The notes under the pieces were generated by a model. That model had not been told where the DNA came from and made no database searches. It worked only from the letters and a program-made list of their open reading frames with translations. From Jejuia sp. UBA6058 (lineage in GTDB: Bacteria; Bacteroidota; Bacteroidia; Flavobacteriales; Flavobacteriaceae), in the NCBI GenBank assembly GCA_002428965.1, contig DIYI01000003.1, positions 356-45,895 on the forward strand: a stretch of 45,540 bases of DNA, given 5' to 3'. The number at the start of each line of letters is the position of its first letter. The first letter of the stretch is position 1. Positions 9,014-17,207 of this stretch are shown here, piece by piece. Both the position numbers and the translations under genes were made by a program.

Positions 9014-9033
9014 GATAAAAGTCAACTTTTATC
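9014..9033. promoter_or_regulatory. Inverted repeat upstream of the DUF3857 operon
   Basis: GATAAAAGT (9014-9022) and ACTTTTATC (9025-9033) are perfect 9-bp arms with a 2-nt centre. The repeat lies 54 bp upstream of the 8960 start codon. The minus strand carries a TTG inside it, where a -33 element could be. With no T tract, an operator is more likely than a terminator. Confidence 0.35.
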
Positions 9034-9084
9034 GTGTTCTAATTAAGAGCAAAATAGTTAAAATCTTACAATAAAAAAAGTATT

Positions 9085-9537
9085 CTATTCCTTGTTCTTA
9101 GAATCTATAATAATAGTAACGGGACCATCATTTATTAGTTGCACCTGCATATTTGCACCAAACTCTCCAGTATGTATAGTTTTGCCAAGTTTTTCTTGAA
9201 GTGTTTTAATAAACTTATGATAAAAAGGAATGGCAATATCTGGCTTTGCAGCCTTTATGTAACTTGGGCGATTTCCTTTTTTAGTAGCTGCATGGAGTGT
9301 AAATTGACTTACCAGAATAATATCTCCGTTAGTATCAATAACAGAAGTATTCATAATACCATTTTCATCACTAAAAATTCTAAGATTGGTTATTTTATTG
9401 CACAACCATTCTACGTCTTCATCTTCATCGTCATTTACAATACCTAAAAGTATTAATAAGCCCTTTCCAATTGATGCTACCATTTCATTTTCAATGCTAA
9501 CACTTGCCTCAGAAACTCTCTGTATAACTACTTTCAT
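9085..9537 (-). CDS. dtd: D-aminoacyl-tRNA deacylase
   Basis: Dtd removes D-amino acids (and glycine mischarged on tRNA-Ala) from tRNA as a cytoplasmic proofreading step. The 150-residue protein has the family start (MKVVIQRVSEASVSI), the SQFTL motif (LVSQFTLHA) and the C-terminal NDGPVTI segment that carries the cross-subunit Gly-Pro motif. Length is exactly typical. Its ATG overlaps the rsgA stop codon by four bases (ATGA), indicating coupled translation. Confidence 0.95.
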   Translation of the reverse strand: MKVVIQRVSEASVSIENEMVASIGKGLLILLGIVNDDEDEDVEWLCNKITNLRIFSDENGIMNTSVIDTNGDIILVSQFTLHAATKKGNRPSYIKAAKPDIAIPFYHKFIKTLQEKLGKTIHTGEFGANMQVQLINDGPVTIIIDSKNKE

Positions 9538-10484
9538 GCGTTATCCCAATTATCGGTTCTATAGGTTTCCTCCTCACCCTCTAAAATCTGCAAATAACTT
9601 CTATATCTAGAGTAGGCTATTACCCCATCCTCTACTGCTCTTTTAATAGCACATTTAGGTTCTTGTACATGAAGGCAGTTATTAAACTTACAGTCTTGTT
9701 TCAAATTAAAAATCTCAGGAAAATAATCGCCTACCTCTTCTTTGTCCATATCAACAACACCAAACCCCTTAATTCCAGGGGTGTCAATTATTTTGGCACC
9801 AAAACTAGTATCAAACATTTCTGCAAAAGTAGTGGTGTGTTGCCCTTGCATATGTTGTGCAGAAATCTCTTTTGTTTTTAAATTCAAATTGGGCTCAATA
9901 GCATTTACCAAAGTAGATTTACCAACCCCAGAGTGCCCTGAAAACATGCTTACCCTATCTCGCATTAAGGTCTTTACTTTTTCCACATTTCTTCCGGTTT
10001 TGGCCGAAATACCGATACACTCATAACCAATCTTGCGATAAACATGAGCTAAATACTTAACTTCTAAAAGTGTTTCTTCATCATAAGTATCTATTTTATT
10101 GAACAGCAAAATAGCTTTTATAGAATATGCCTCGGCTGTTACTAAAAACCGATCAATAAAGCTTGTAAAGGTTGGCGGATTATCAATAGTTATCATCAAA
10201 AATACTTGATCAATATTAGCCGAAATAATATGGGTTTGTTTTGAAAGGTTTACTGATTTTCTAACGATGTAATTCGCCCGATCATGAATTTTATAAATAA
10301 TACCGGAAATTTCATCATTCTTAGTTTCCAATTCAAAATCTACAACATCGCCAACAGCAATTGGATTTGTACTCTTTATACCTTTAATACGAAATTTGCC
10401 TTTGATACGACATTGATAAACCTCACCCAATTGGGTCTTCACAGTATACCAGCTACCTGTAGATTTATAAACGTGCCCTGTCAT
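9534..10484 (-). CDS. rsgA: Ribosome small subunit-dependent GTPase RsgA
   Basis: RsgA is a circularly permuted GTPase that helps late maturation of the 30S subunit. Over 316 residues it shows an N-terminal OB-fold (about 1-70), the permuted order G4 (FNKID, 128-132), G1 (GHSGVGKS, 183-190) and G3 (DTPG, 234-237). A C-terminal zinc site follows (C265, C270, H272, C278). The start is supported by the typical N-terminal G-x-V-x-K-S-x-G-x-W/Y pattern. It is the first gene of an rsgA-dtd pair. Confidence 0.95.
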   Translation of the reverse strand: MTGHVYKSTGSWYTVKTQLGEVYQCRIKGKFRIKGIKSTNPIAVGDVVDFELETKNDEISGIIYKIHDRANYIVRKSVNLSKQTHIISANIDQVFLMITIDNPPTFTSFIDRFLVTAEAYSIKAILLFNKIDTYDEETLLEVKYLAHVYRKIGYECIGISAKTGRNVEKVKTLMRDRVSMFSGHSGVGKSTLVNAIEPNLNLKTKEISAQHMQGQHTTTFAEMFDTSFGAKIIDTPGIKGFGVVDMDKEEVGDYFPEIFNLKQDCKFNNCLHVQEPKCAIKRAVEDGVIAYSRYRSYLQILEGEEETYRTDNWDNA

Positions 10485-10578
10485 ATTCCAGTCAAAAATA
10501 ACTCAAAATAATTTATTTTATTTACATTCGTAATATATATTAGCTCTTACAGTTATTCAATTCTAAAAAATCAACAAC

Positions 10579-11385
10579 ATGAAAAAAATCTTACTTCTCA
10601 CATTAGCATTATTTTGCTTTTTAGGAACCGAGGCACAAGAAACAATTACCAATGAATCTGTTATTCAAATGAAAGATCTTGGATTTGATGATTCTATGAT
10701 AGTAGACAAGATTAATTCTTCAAATGTAAAATTCGATGCCTCAATTTCGGAACTTTCAAAATTAAAAAAAGCGGGGATTTCTTCTGAAATCATTTCCTTA
10801 ATAATGCAGAAGTCTAAACACAATACAAAATCTAGAACTGGTATTTATTACACCACAGATATTGGAAAAAGCAAGTTAATTCAACCATCAGTATTCTCAG
10901 GAACAAACTCTAATGCTGCCGCTCAAAAACTGGTTTCTGGATTAATAAATTCAAAAAAACGCGCACAACTTCCAGGTATCCGTTCTAACAATGTCATAAA
11001 AAATAAATCTCCAGAATTTACTTTCGTATTTGATCCAAGTTCAACAGAAGTTGACAATATGCAAAATCTTCAAGGAGGGCAAGCAGGTATTTTTAATTGG
11101 TGGTTTAGAATGGCAAGTTCTCCAAATGAATTTGTATTAGTAAAACTTACCGTTAAAGAACGAAAGAATTTAAGAGAAGTAATTACAGGAAAAAGTAGTT
11201 GGGTTTCTAGTAGTAATGGTATAGACCCTAAATATGCTCTTAATTTCAAAATTGAAGAAATTGAAGGTAATAAATTCAAAGTTACTCCTGATGCACTTGA
11301 ACCTGGCGAATATTGCTTCGTTTACCAAGGACAAGTACCTCAAGGAAGAGAAAATCAATCTGTATTTGATTTTTCAATACAATAA
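10579..11385 (+). CDS. Secreted protein of unknown function with two short helical repeats
   Basis: The 268-residue protein begins with a clear signal peptide (MKKILLLTLALFCFLGTEAQ). Residues 25-75 hold two copies of a short motif of the form 'I/L..L...G..(D/S)..I...I', at VIQMKDLGFDDSMIVDKI and LSKLKKAGISSEIISLIM. Similar motifs occur in Bacteroidota secreted proteins, often in pairs. The rest (about 100-268) looks like a beta-rich domain and ends in VFDFSIQ. No catalytic motif is recognisable. The gene is monocistronic with a strong terminator. TACATTCG (10523-10530) is a near-consensus -7 candidate. Confidence 0.75.
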   Translation: MKKILLLTLALFCFLGTEAQETITNESVIQMKDLGFDDSMIVDKINSSNVKFDASISELSKLKKAGISSEIISLIMQKSKHNTKSRTGIYYTTDIGKSKLIQPSVFSGTNSNAAAQKLVSGLINSKKRAQLPGIRSNNVIKNKSPEFTFVFDPSSTEVDNMQNLQGGQAGIFNWWFRMASSPNEFVLVKLTVKERKNLREVITGKSSWVSSSNGIDPKYALNFKIEEIEGNKFKVTPDALEPGEYCFVYQGQVPQGRENQSVFDFSIQ

Positions 11386-11402
11386 ACACAAAACCAAATC
11401 AT

Positions 11403-11439
11403 AACAAAAAAGCTTCCAAATACTGGAAGCTTTTTTGTT
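11403..11439 (+). terminator. Strong rho-independent terminator
   Basis: The arms 11403-11418 and 11424-11439 are perfect 16-bp complements (core AAGCTTCCA / TGGAAGCTT) with a 5-nt loop and a T run on the plus strand. The A run on the other side would also let it work on the minus strand. Confidence 0.93.
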
Positions 11440-11597
11440 TTAAGGTTATTCAAAGTCAAAGAATATATTTTCTTAAAAGATTTAAATCAGCTTTATGCAA
11501 CCATTTTCATTCTAATATGTCAATAGTAAAAGAACACATTAAAGTATATCTTTTTTGGTTCGATATTTGTATATCTAAAAATCTTAAAATTTTTATT

Positions 11598-12044
11598 ATG
11601 AAAAAAATATTATTAGTATTGGCTGTAAGCATTTTTGGTTTCATTGAAACCAATGCTCAAGTAGAATTTAAAGTAATAACAAGTGTAGAATCTATTGTAC
11701 CGAGTGGCTTAGGACGTTCTAGAATTATTAGTGCTAACGACACAAAAGACTATAAAGAATATACCTCTACACAGACAGAAGAAGACAATACCCGAAATAA
11801 GTCTAAACGCGGCGATATAAGAGTGAAAGGTTTTGATGAAACAAAACTTCTTAACTTTTTTAACCTAGGGGGAATTCGTTTTCAAAATATTGCTGCAAAC
11901 GATGCTGTTATAACCTCTAAAATAAACTCTATGATCGAAGAAGGTTGGGACTTAGCCTTCGTTACTAGTGCAGTAGAAAGTGCAGGATATAAAGATGGTC
12001 AAGGTATCTTTATAACCCGATATATCTTTAAAAGAAGTAAATAA
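11598..12044 (+). CDS. Small secreted protein of unknown function
   Basis: I choose the ATG at 11598 because it begins a textbook signal peptide (MKKILLVLAVSIFGFIETNAQ). The in-frame ATG at 11517 would put 27 residues without such features in front of it. The resulting 148-residue protein is exported. The mature part contains a polar stretch (YTSTQTEEDNTRNKSKRGD) and ends in a more ordered region with GWDLAFVTSAVES. The last part resembles the short beta-alpha-beta proteins in Bacteroidota that carry an 'EGW.L.....' motif. No function can be assigned. GATATTTG at 11562-11569 is a near-consensus -7 box. Confidence 0.75.
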   Translation: MKKILLVLAVSIFGFIETNAQVEFKVITSVESIVPSGLGRSRIISANDTKDYKEYTSTQTEEDNTRNKSKRGDIRVKGFDETKLLNFFNLGGIRFQNIAANDAVITSKINSMIEEGWDLAFVTSAVESAGYKDGQGIFITRYIFKRSK

Positions 12045-12065
12045 TATCATATTTAATTAAATAAG

Positions 12066-12089
12066 AAAGCCTCCAAAATTGGAGGCTTT
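12066..12089. terminator. Bidirectional terminator between convergent genes
   Basis: AAAGCCTCCAA (12066-12076) and TTGGAGGCTTT (12079-12089) form an 11-bp stem followed by T residues on the plus strand. It lies between the small secreted protein and the convergent end of the aromatic operon (stop at 12118), and probably serves both. Confidence 0.85.
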
Positions 12090-12117
12090 TTCATCTATCA
12101 TTAAATCCAATGATTGA

Positions 12118-13200
12118 CTAACCATTAATAATCTTCTCCTGATGATTAATAGACTCTTGGTGAACCGCCTTAAACATTCTTAAGATAAACTCTTCACTTA
12201 GGCCATGCTGCTCACCTTCAAGTACCATTTTACCTAAAATCTCGTTCCAACGTTTAGATTGTAAAACAGCAACATTTTTCTTTTTCTTAAGTGCTCCAAT
12301 ACCATCGGATGCTTTCATGCGCTCACCCAACAATTCAATAATTTGATTATCCACAACATCAATCTGTGCTCTCAAATTATTTAAAGCGCTATTGTATTCC
12401 TCCTCTTCGTTGGACTCTTTTCTAATTTTCAAATCTTTCATAATCCGAACTAACGTCGAAGGTGTAACCTGTTGAGCAGCGTCACTCCAAGCATTATCAG
12501 GATCGTAATGTGTTTCAATCATTAATCCATCAAAATTTAAATCTAAAGCCGTTTGAGATACATCAAAAATCATATCACGTTTTCCAGTAATATGCGACGG
12601 ATCGTTAATTAATGGAATATCTGGGAACTTATTTTGAAATTCAATCGCCATTTGCCATTCTGGAATATTTCTGTATTTCGTCTTTTTATACGTAGAAAAC
12701 CCTCTGTGAATAGCTCCTATATTTTTAACGCCAGAACTATAAATTCTTTCAATACCACCCAACCATAAAGATAAATCTGGATTAACTGGGTTTTTAATTA
12801 AAACAGGTTTATCTGTTCCATCCAAAGCATCGGCAATCTCTTGCATAATAAACGGTGAAACTGTAGAACGCGCTCCAATCCATAACATATCAATATCATG
12901 TTCCAAAGCTAACTTTACATGAGCTGCATTGGCAACCTCAGTACATACTTTCATACCCGTTTCTTCTTTTACCTTTTGTAACCATTTTAAACCAAGAGCT
13001 CCAACGCCTTCAAAATTACCTGGTCTAGTCCTAGGTTTCCAAATACCAGCTCTAAAATAATTTACATCAGTATCTTTTAGCTCATGGGCAATTCTTAAAA
13101 CTTGCTCTTCTGTTTCCGCACTGCATGGGCCGGCAATTACTAAAGGATGATCTAAATTTAAATCATCTAACCAAGCTCTCATTTCTTTGTTATTTTCCAT
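12118..13200 (-). CDS. Bifunctional DAHP synthase / chorismate mutase (type II)
   Basis: This 360-residue fusion catalyses both the first step of the shikimate pathway and the committed step toward Phe/Tyr. Residues 1 to about 260 form a DAHP synthase of the KDO8P synthase-like class (VIAGPCSAETEEQ, FRAGIWKPRTRPG, NDPSHITGKRD). Residues about 268-355 form an AroQ-type helical chorismate mutase (LRAQIDVVDNQIIELLGERM, then IGALKKKKNVAV). In this arrangement the mutase domain often acts as the allosteric sensor. It is the last gene of the pheA-aminotransferase-tyrA unit, 9 bp after tyrA. Confidence 0.93.
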   Translation of the reverse strand: MENNKEMRAWLDDLNLDHPLVIAGPCSAETEEQVLRIAHELKDTDVNYFRAGIWKPRTRPGNFEGVGALGLKWLQKVKEETGMKVCTEVANAAHVKLALEHDIDMLWIGARSTVSPFIMQEIADALDGTDKPVLIKNPVNPDLSLWLGGIERIYSSGVKNIGAIHRGFSTYKKTKYRNIPEWQMAIEFQNKFPDIPLINDPSHITGKRDMIFDVSQTALDLNFDGLMIETHYDPDNAWSDAAQQVTPSTLVRIMKDLKIRKESNEEEEYNSALNNLRAQIDVVDNQIIELLGERMKASDGIGALKKKKNVAVLQSKRWNEILGKMVLEGEQHGLSEEFILRMFKAVHQESINHQEKIING

Positions 13201-13209
13201 AATTTCTAC

Positions 13210-14061
13210 TTAACTAATTCCGTTTAATATGTCTTTTATATGATTGGTGTTTTTCATCTCATCAAAAATCGCTGCAAAATTATCATCTTTCATCAACTCT
13301 TTAAAATGAGTGAGATTATTAATATATTCTTCTAATGTTTCTATAACGTTATACTTGTTCTGCTTAAAGATAGGTGTCCACATTTCCGGAGAACTTTTTG
13401 CAAGACGTACAGTAGAGGCAAATCCACTGCCTGCCATATCAAAAATATCTTTCTCATTCTTTTCCTTTTCAATAACTGTTTTACCTAACATGAAAGCACT
13501 GATATGTGATAAATGCGATACATAGGCAATATGCTTATCATGATCTTTAGGATTCATATACCTAATTCGCATCCCTATATCGGTAAATAACTTTAAAGCT
13601 TTTTCTTGAAGTTTAAAAGTTGTCTTTTCAACCTCACAAACTATATTAGTTTTCCCCTTAAACAACCCTTCTATTGCAGCTGTTGGTCCAGAATGCTCGG
13701 TACCAGCAATGGGGTGCATCGCTAAAAAGTTTCTGCGTCGAGGGTGATTTTCCACCACCTTACAAATATCTTCTTTAGTAGACCCCGCATCAACCACCAA
13801 AGTAATATCTGAAATCTTATCTAAAATAGAAGGCAATAATTTTACCGTAGCATCCACAGGAATAGAAATAATTACCAAATCAGCATGTTCAAGATCATCC
13901 AAAGTGGCTTTCTTATCAATCAGCCCCAATTCCAAAGCGGTATTCAGTGTAGCATCTTTTCTGCTAATCCCATGAATAACAACCTCTGGATCATGTTTCT
14001 TGATATCCAAAGCAAGACTTCCTCCTATTAAACCAACTCCTATTGCGTATATCTGCTTCAT
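13210..14061 (-). CDS. tyrA: Prephenate dehydrogenase
   Basis: TyrA oxidatively decarboxylates prephenate to 4-hydroxyphenylpyruvate, the keto acid of tyrosine. The 283-residue protein starts directly with the nucleotide-binding turn GVGLIGGS (about residues 7-14). It also has the segment DAGSTKEDI and the MHPIAGTEHSGP motif with the catalytic-region histidine. There is no ACT domain and no fused chorismate mutase, so regulation must act elsewhere. The start codon lies 1 bp after the stop of the aminotransferase gene. Confidence 0.92.
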   Translation of the reverse strand: MKQIYAIGVGLIGGSLALDIKKHDPEVVIHGISRKDATLNTALELGLIDKKATLDDLEHADLVIISIPVDATVKLLPSILDKISDITLVVDAGSTKEDICKVVENHPRRRNFLAMHPIAGTEHSGPTAAIEGLFKGKTNIVCEVEKTTFKLQEKALKLFTDIGMRIRYMNPKDHDKHIAYVSHLSHISAFMLGKTVIEKEKNEKDIFDMAGSGFASTVRLAKSSPEMWTPIFKQNKYNVIETLEEYINNLTHFKELMKDDNFAAIFDEMKNTNHIKDILNGIS

Positions 14062-14062
14062 T

Positions 14063-15208
14063 TTACTTTACCCTTGCAATGGCTTCTTCTAAAACGTCTT
14101 CTGATGCGCATAGTGAAAAACGAATATATCCTTCACCTTGACTTCCAAAGATAGTTCCTGGTGTTATGAAAACGTGATTATTCTTCAGTACTAAATCGAT
14201 AAACTCTTCAGATTTTAAGTATGGCGGCAACTTAGCCCACACAAATAATCCTGTTGCATTTTTATCGTAAGTACAGTTTAAAGCTTCAGCTAATTGCCAA
14301 ACTAAATCACGTCGTCTTTTGTAAACACTGTTTAGCGTAACAAACCACATATTAGAACATTTTAAAGCTTCAATAGCCCCTTTCTGTATGCCGTAAAACA
14401 TACCAGAATCCATATTACTCTTTACTTTTAAAATATTGCTTATATGTTCACTATTCCCTAAAACCATACCAACACGCCATCCTGCCATATTAAAGGTTTT
14501 ACTTAAGGAATTTAACTCCAAACATACATCTTTAGCACCCTCAACACTCAAAATACTTTTTGGATTATCGTTCAATACAAAACTGTAAGGGTTATCATTA
14601 ACAATTAAAATATTATGGTGTTTAGCAAAAGCCACCAACTCCTCAAAAACCGTTTCAGTAGGTGTGGCACCCGTTGGCATATGCGGGTAATTAACCCACA
14701 TTAATTTTACTTTGCTTAAATCTTTCTGTTCTAAGTCCGCAATATTTGGCATCCAATTATTCGAAGCATCTAAATCATACGTCACAATTTTTGCTCCAAC
14801 CAACTTAGTAACTGCTTGATAGGTGGGATATCCTGGATTTGGAATCAACACCTCATCACCCTCATTTAGGTAAGCCATTGAAATGTGCATAATGCCTTCC
14901 TTACTACCCATTAAAGGCAATATTTCATTGGTAGCATTTACATTAACCCTAAAATGTTCCTTATAAAAACCTGCCATAGCTTCTCTAAGTTCTGGCAAAC
15001 CTTGGTAACCTTGGTACTTATGGGCCGTTGCATCTTTTAAACTTTCAGAAATAGCCGTAATTACCTTTTGCGGTGGCTGCAAATCTGGACTTCCAATACC
15101 TAAATTAATGATAGGCTTACCACTTGCAATAAGCAAACCAACCTCTCTCAATTTTTTTGAGAAGTAGTATTCTTCAACGGTATGTAAACGGTTGGCAACC
15201 TTTATCAT
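14063..15208 (-). CDS. PLP-dependent class I/II aminotransferase, likely aromatic
   Basis: This 381-residue fold-type I aminotransferase has the PLP lysine in NSLSKTFNMAGWRVG. It also shows the NLGIGSPDLQPP N-terminal motif, a PNPGYPTY segment and a C-terminal arginine in GYIRFSLC. Its place between pheA and tyrA makes phenylpyruvate and 4-hydroxyphenylpyruvate the likely amino acceptors, although the family also uses aspartate or diaminopimelate-pathway substrates. Its ATG overlaps the pheA stop (ATGA). Confidence 0.88.
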   Translation of the reverse strand: MIKVANRLHTVEEYYFSKKLREVGLLIASGKPIINLGIGSPDLQPPQKVITAISESLKDATAHKYQGYQGLPELREAMAGFYKEHFRVNVNATNEILPLMGSKEGIMHISMAYLNEGDEVLIPNPGYPTYQAVTKLVGAKIVTYDLDASNNWMPNIADLEQKDLSKVKLMWVNYPHMPTGATPTETVFEELVAFAKHHNILIVNDNPYSFVLNDNPKSILSVEGAKDVCLELNSLSKTFNMAGWRVGMVLGNSEHISNILKVKSNMDSGMFYGIQKGAIEALKCSNMWFVTLNSVYKRRRDLVWQLAEALNCTYDKNATGLFVWAKLPPYLKSEEFIDLVLKNNHVFITPGTIFGSQGEGYIRFSLCASEDVLEEAIARVK

Positions 15209-16032
15209 AACTTTGCGTTTTTATAGACTCCCAATAATTTAAAGCTGGGACTCATGATTTCAATGAGAGATTTTGCTTTTTTAAAATCGTCATACTCCTC
15301 AAAAGTGACATCTACGAAAAAGGCATACTTCCAAGGTGTTTTAATAATTGGCAACGATTGAATTTTAGTTAAATTCAACCTACAATCACTCATAACATTT
15401 AAAATAGCTGCTAAACTTCCGCGTTTATGGTCTGCTTCAAACTTAATAGAAGCTTTATTAATTTCACTTTCTTTAACTTCAGAATTTGTACGCTTCACAA
15501 TTACAAAACGTGTTTCATTGTGTTTAATCGTTTGAATACTATGCGCTAAAACATCCAATTCAAAAATTTCTGCTGCTAAAACACTAGCAATTGCCCCAAT
15601 GTTCTTTAATCCTTTCGTTTTAATACGTTCGGCTACCTCGGCTGTATCTTTATCTTCAACAAGCTTAATATGTGTATAATCCTTAAAAAACTCTTTGCAT
15701 TGTAATAGCGCCATTGGATGCGAATACACTTCTTTTATATCTTCAATACTTTGATTTGGCAACGCCATCAAATTATGCTGAATATCCAAATAATGTTCTC
15801 CCACAATATGCAGCTCATGATCATCAATAAGCGCATAATTTGGAATAATAGAGCCTGCAATAGAATTTTCCAACGCCATAATAGCCGCATCACACTCCTT
15901 CTTAAGAAGCGCTTCCACTACCCTGTCAAATGTCATACACTCGACAATAGCAACTGATTTATCAAAAAACTCTTTTGATACTATATCGTGAAATGATCCT
16001 TTAACTCCTTGTATGGCTACCGTATTAATCAT
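15205..16032 (-). CDS. pheA: Prephenate dehydratase with ACT domain
   Basis: PheA converts prephenate to phenylpyruvate. The 275-residue protein has the dehydratase domain (about 1-185) with the catalytic TRF motif at residues 174-176 (HNETRFVIV). An ACT domain follows (about 196-272). The two ACT motifs that bind Phe in the E. coli enzyme (GALV and ESRP) read GSLA (205-208) and QSLP (225-228), so feedback inhibition by Phe may be altered. It is the first structural gene of the operon. The ATG follows a terminator T tract immediately, with no Shine-Dalgarno-like sequence. Confidence 0.93.
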   Translation of the reverse strand: MINTVAIQGVKGSFHDIVSKEFFDKSVAIVECMTFDRVVEALLKKECDAAIMALENSIAGSIIPNYALIDDHELHIVGEHYLDIQHNLMALPNQSIEDIKEVYSHPMALLQCKEFFKDYTHIKLVEDKDTAEVAERIKTKGLKNIGAIASVLAAEIFELDVLAHSIQTIKHNETRFVIVKRTNSEVKESEINKASIKFEADHKRGSLAAILNVMSDCRLNLTKIQSLPIIKTPWKYAFFVDVTFEEYDDFKKAKSLIEIMSPSFKLLGVYKNAKL

Positions 16033-16062
16033 AAAAAAAAGTCTCGATTTTCATCGAGACTT
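16033..16062 (-). terminator. Attenuator terminator of the aromatic amino acid operon
   Basis: On the minus strand AAGTCTCGAT, loop GAAA, and ATCGAGACTT form a perfect 10-bp stem capped by a GNRA-type tetraloop (16062-16039). Eight T residues follow (16040-16033), directly before the pheA ATG. The position between a leader peptide and the first gene makes it an attenuator rather than the end of a gene. Confidence 0.88.
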
Positions 16063-16085
16063 GCATTTAAATATATTGTTTCAGA

Positions 16086-16166
16086 TTATACACACAACGT
16101 CTCGATTTCTCTACTAAAAAAGAAATAAAAAAAGTTAAAATATGTATAATATGTTGTTGTTCTCAT
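16086..16166 (-). CDS. Phe/Tyr-rich leader peptide (26 codons)
   Basis: A short frame opens with ATG at 16166-16164 and ends with TAA at 16088-16086. Residues 6-17 read YYTYFNFFYFFF, that is six Phe and four Tyr codons in twelve. Such codon bias immediately upstream of a Phe/Tyr biosynthetic operon is the hallmark of leader peptides whose translation senses charged tRNA levels. The stop codon lies 24 bp before the terminator stem, and the antiterminator sequence lies within codons 20-23. It was too short for ordinary gene calling. The peptide itself probably has no function. Confidence 0.88.
   Translation of the reverse strand: MRTTTYYTYFNFFYFFFSREIETLCV
16099..16106 (-). promoter_or_regulatory. 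Antiterminator segment inside the leader peptide
   Basis: The minus strand reads ATCGAGAC here, identical to the 3' arm of the terminator (16053-16060 region). It can therefore pair with the terminator's 5' arm GTCTCGAT and prevent the terminator stem. It lies 9 nt downstream of the last Phe codon. A ribosome stalled on the early Phe/Tyr run would leave it free, while one reaching the stop codon would cover it. Confidence 0.75.
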
Positions 16167-16177
16167 AATTACGCTCG

Positions 16178-16208
16178 CTAAAGTAGTTATTATTTTAAGA
16201 AATCAAAA
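16178..16208 (-). promoter_or_regulatory. Candidate promoter of the attenuated aromatic operon
   Basis: The minus strand has TTTTG (16208-16204), an 18-nt spacer and TACTTTAG (16185-16178), one mismatch from TAnnTTTG. The leader ATG is 11 bp downstream, so the leader transcript would have a very short 5' end. Confidence 0.45.
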
Positions 16209-16288
16209 TACAATAAATCCTTTTTTTAAGCATTTTTAAAAAGATTTAAAGAATTTACAGCAAAATTTAGAATACATTACATAATCAT

Positions 16289-16296
16289 TATTTTTG
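16289..16296 (+). promoter_or_regulatory. Candidate -7 box of gldA
   Basis: TATTTTTG matches TAnnTTTG perfectly and lies 17 bp upstream of the gldA ATG. No TTG is present at the -33 position. Confidence 0.4.
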
Positions 16297-16313
16297 ATGA
16301 AAATTTTTAGAAT

Positions 16314-17207
16314 ATGTCTATTGAAGTAAATGGAGTCTCCAAGTTATATGGGAATCAAAAAGCCCTAAATAACATTTCCTTTAATATAGCACAACCTGAA
16401 ATTGTGGGGTTTTTGGGACCAAATGGTGCAGGCAAGTCCACTATGATGAAAATTTTAACCACTTACCTTAAGCAATCATCTGGTGACATCAAAGTAAATG
16501 GGCACAATTCTGAAAGGCCTCAAAGCATACAAAAAAGCGTAGGTTACCTTCCTGAACACAATCCATTATATCTGGAAATGTATGTTAGAGAATATTTGCA
16601 ATTTAATGCAGGTATTTATAAAGTAAATAAAGCTAGAATAAATGAAGTTATTGAGATGACAGGATTATCACCAGAATCTCATAAAAAAATAGGTCAGCTC
16701 TCTAAAGGCTATCGCCAGCGCGTAGGTTTAGCCACTGCCTTATTACACAATCCCGAGGTGTTGATACTAGATGAGCCCACAACAGGATTAGACCCAAATC
16801 AATTAATAGATATTAGAAATCTCATCAAAACCATAGGTAAAACCAAAACTGTTTTTCTATCTACTCATATCATGCAAGAGGTTGAAGCCATGTGTGATCG
16901 TGTCATCATTATAAATAAAGGTGAAATCGTAGCCGATAAAAAACTTAAAGAACTAAGAGATGAAAAAGAACAAACCGTAATTGTAGAGTTTGATTACCGC
17001 GTTGAAGATGCCTTCCTATTAAAACTACCCAAGGTTGAAAAAGTGGTAAACACTTATGATTTTATTTACGAAATCACGTTTAAAACTTCTGAAGACATGC
17101 GCTCTTATGTATTTGATTTTGCGCATGACAATCAATTGAAAATTTTACAATTGAATCAGAAGAACGCTAGTTTAGAGAGTTTATTTAGAGATTTAACTTC
17201 TAACTAG
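16314..17207 (+). CDS. gldA: Gliding-motility-type ABC transporter ATP-binding protein GldA
   Basis: The 297-residue protein is the ATPase subunit of an ABC exporter-type complex. It has Walker A GPNGAGKS (35-42), the signature LSKGYRQR and Walker B LILDEPTTGLDP. The N-terminus (MSIEV.G.SK.YG.QKALN.ISF) and the segment VGYLPEHNPLYLEMYVREYL closely follow my memory of flavobacterial GldA, which works with GldF and GldG in gliding or type IX secretion-linked cell-surface processes. No GldF/GldG gene is nearby. The stop codon overlaps that of the convergent IclR gene within a CTAG. Confidence 0.82.
   Translation: MSIEVNGVSKLYGNQKALNNISFNIAQPEIVGFLGPNGAGKSTMMKILTTYLKQSSGDIKVNGHNSERPQSIQKSVGYLPEHNPLYLEMYVREYLQFNAGIYKVNKARINEVIEMTGLSPESHKKIGQLSKGYRQRVGLATALLHNPEVLILDEPTTGLDPNQLIDIRNLIKTIGKTKTVFLSTHIMQEVEAMCDRVIIINKGEIVADKKLKELRDEKEQTVIVEFDYRVEDAFLLKLPKVEKVVNTYDFIYEITFKTSEDMRSYVFDFAHDNQLKILQLNQKNASLESLFRDLTSN

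Noticed and set aside
11517..11597. N-terminal extension of the small secreted protein from the ATG at 11517
   Set aside because: It would place 27 residues in front of a perfect signal peptide, so the ATG at 11598 is preferred.
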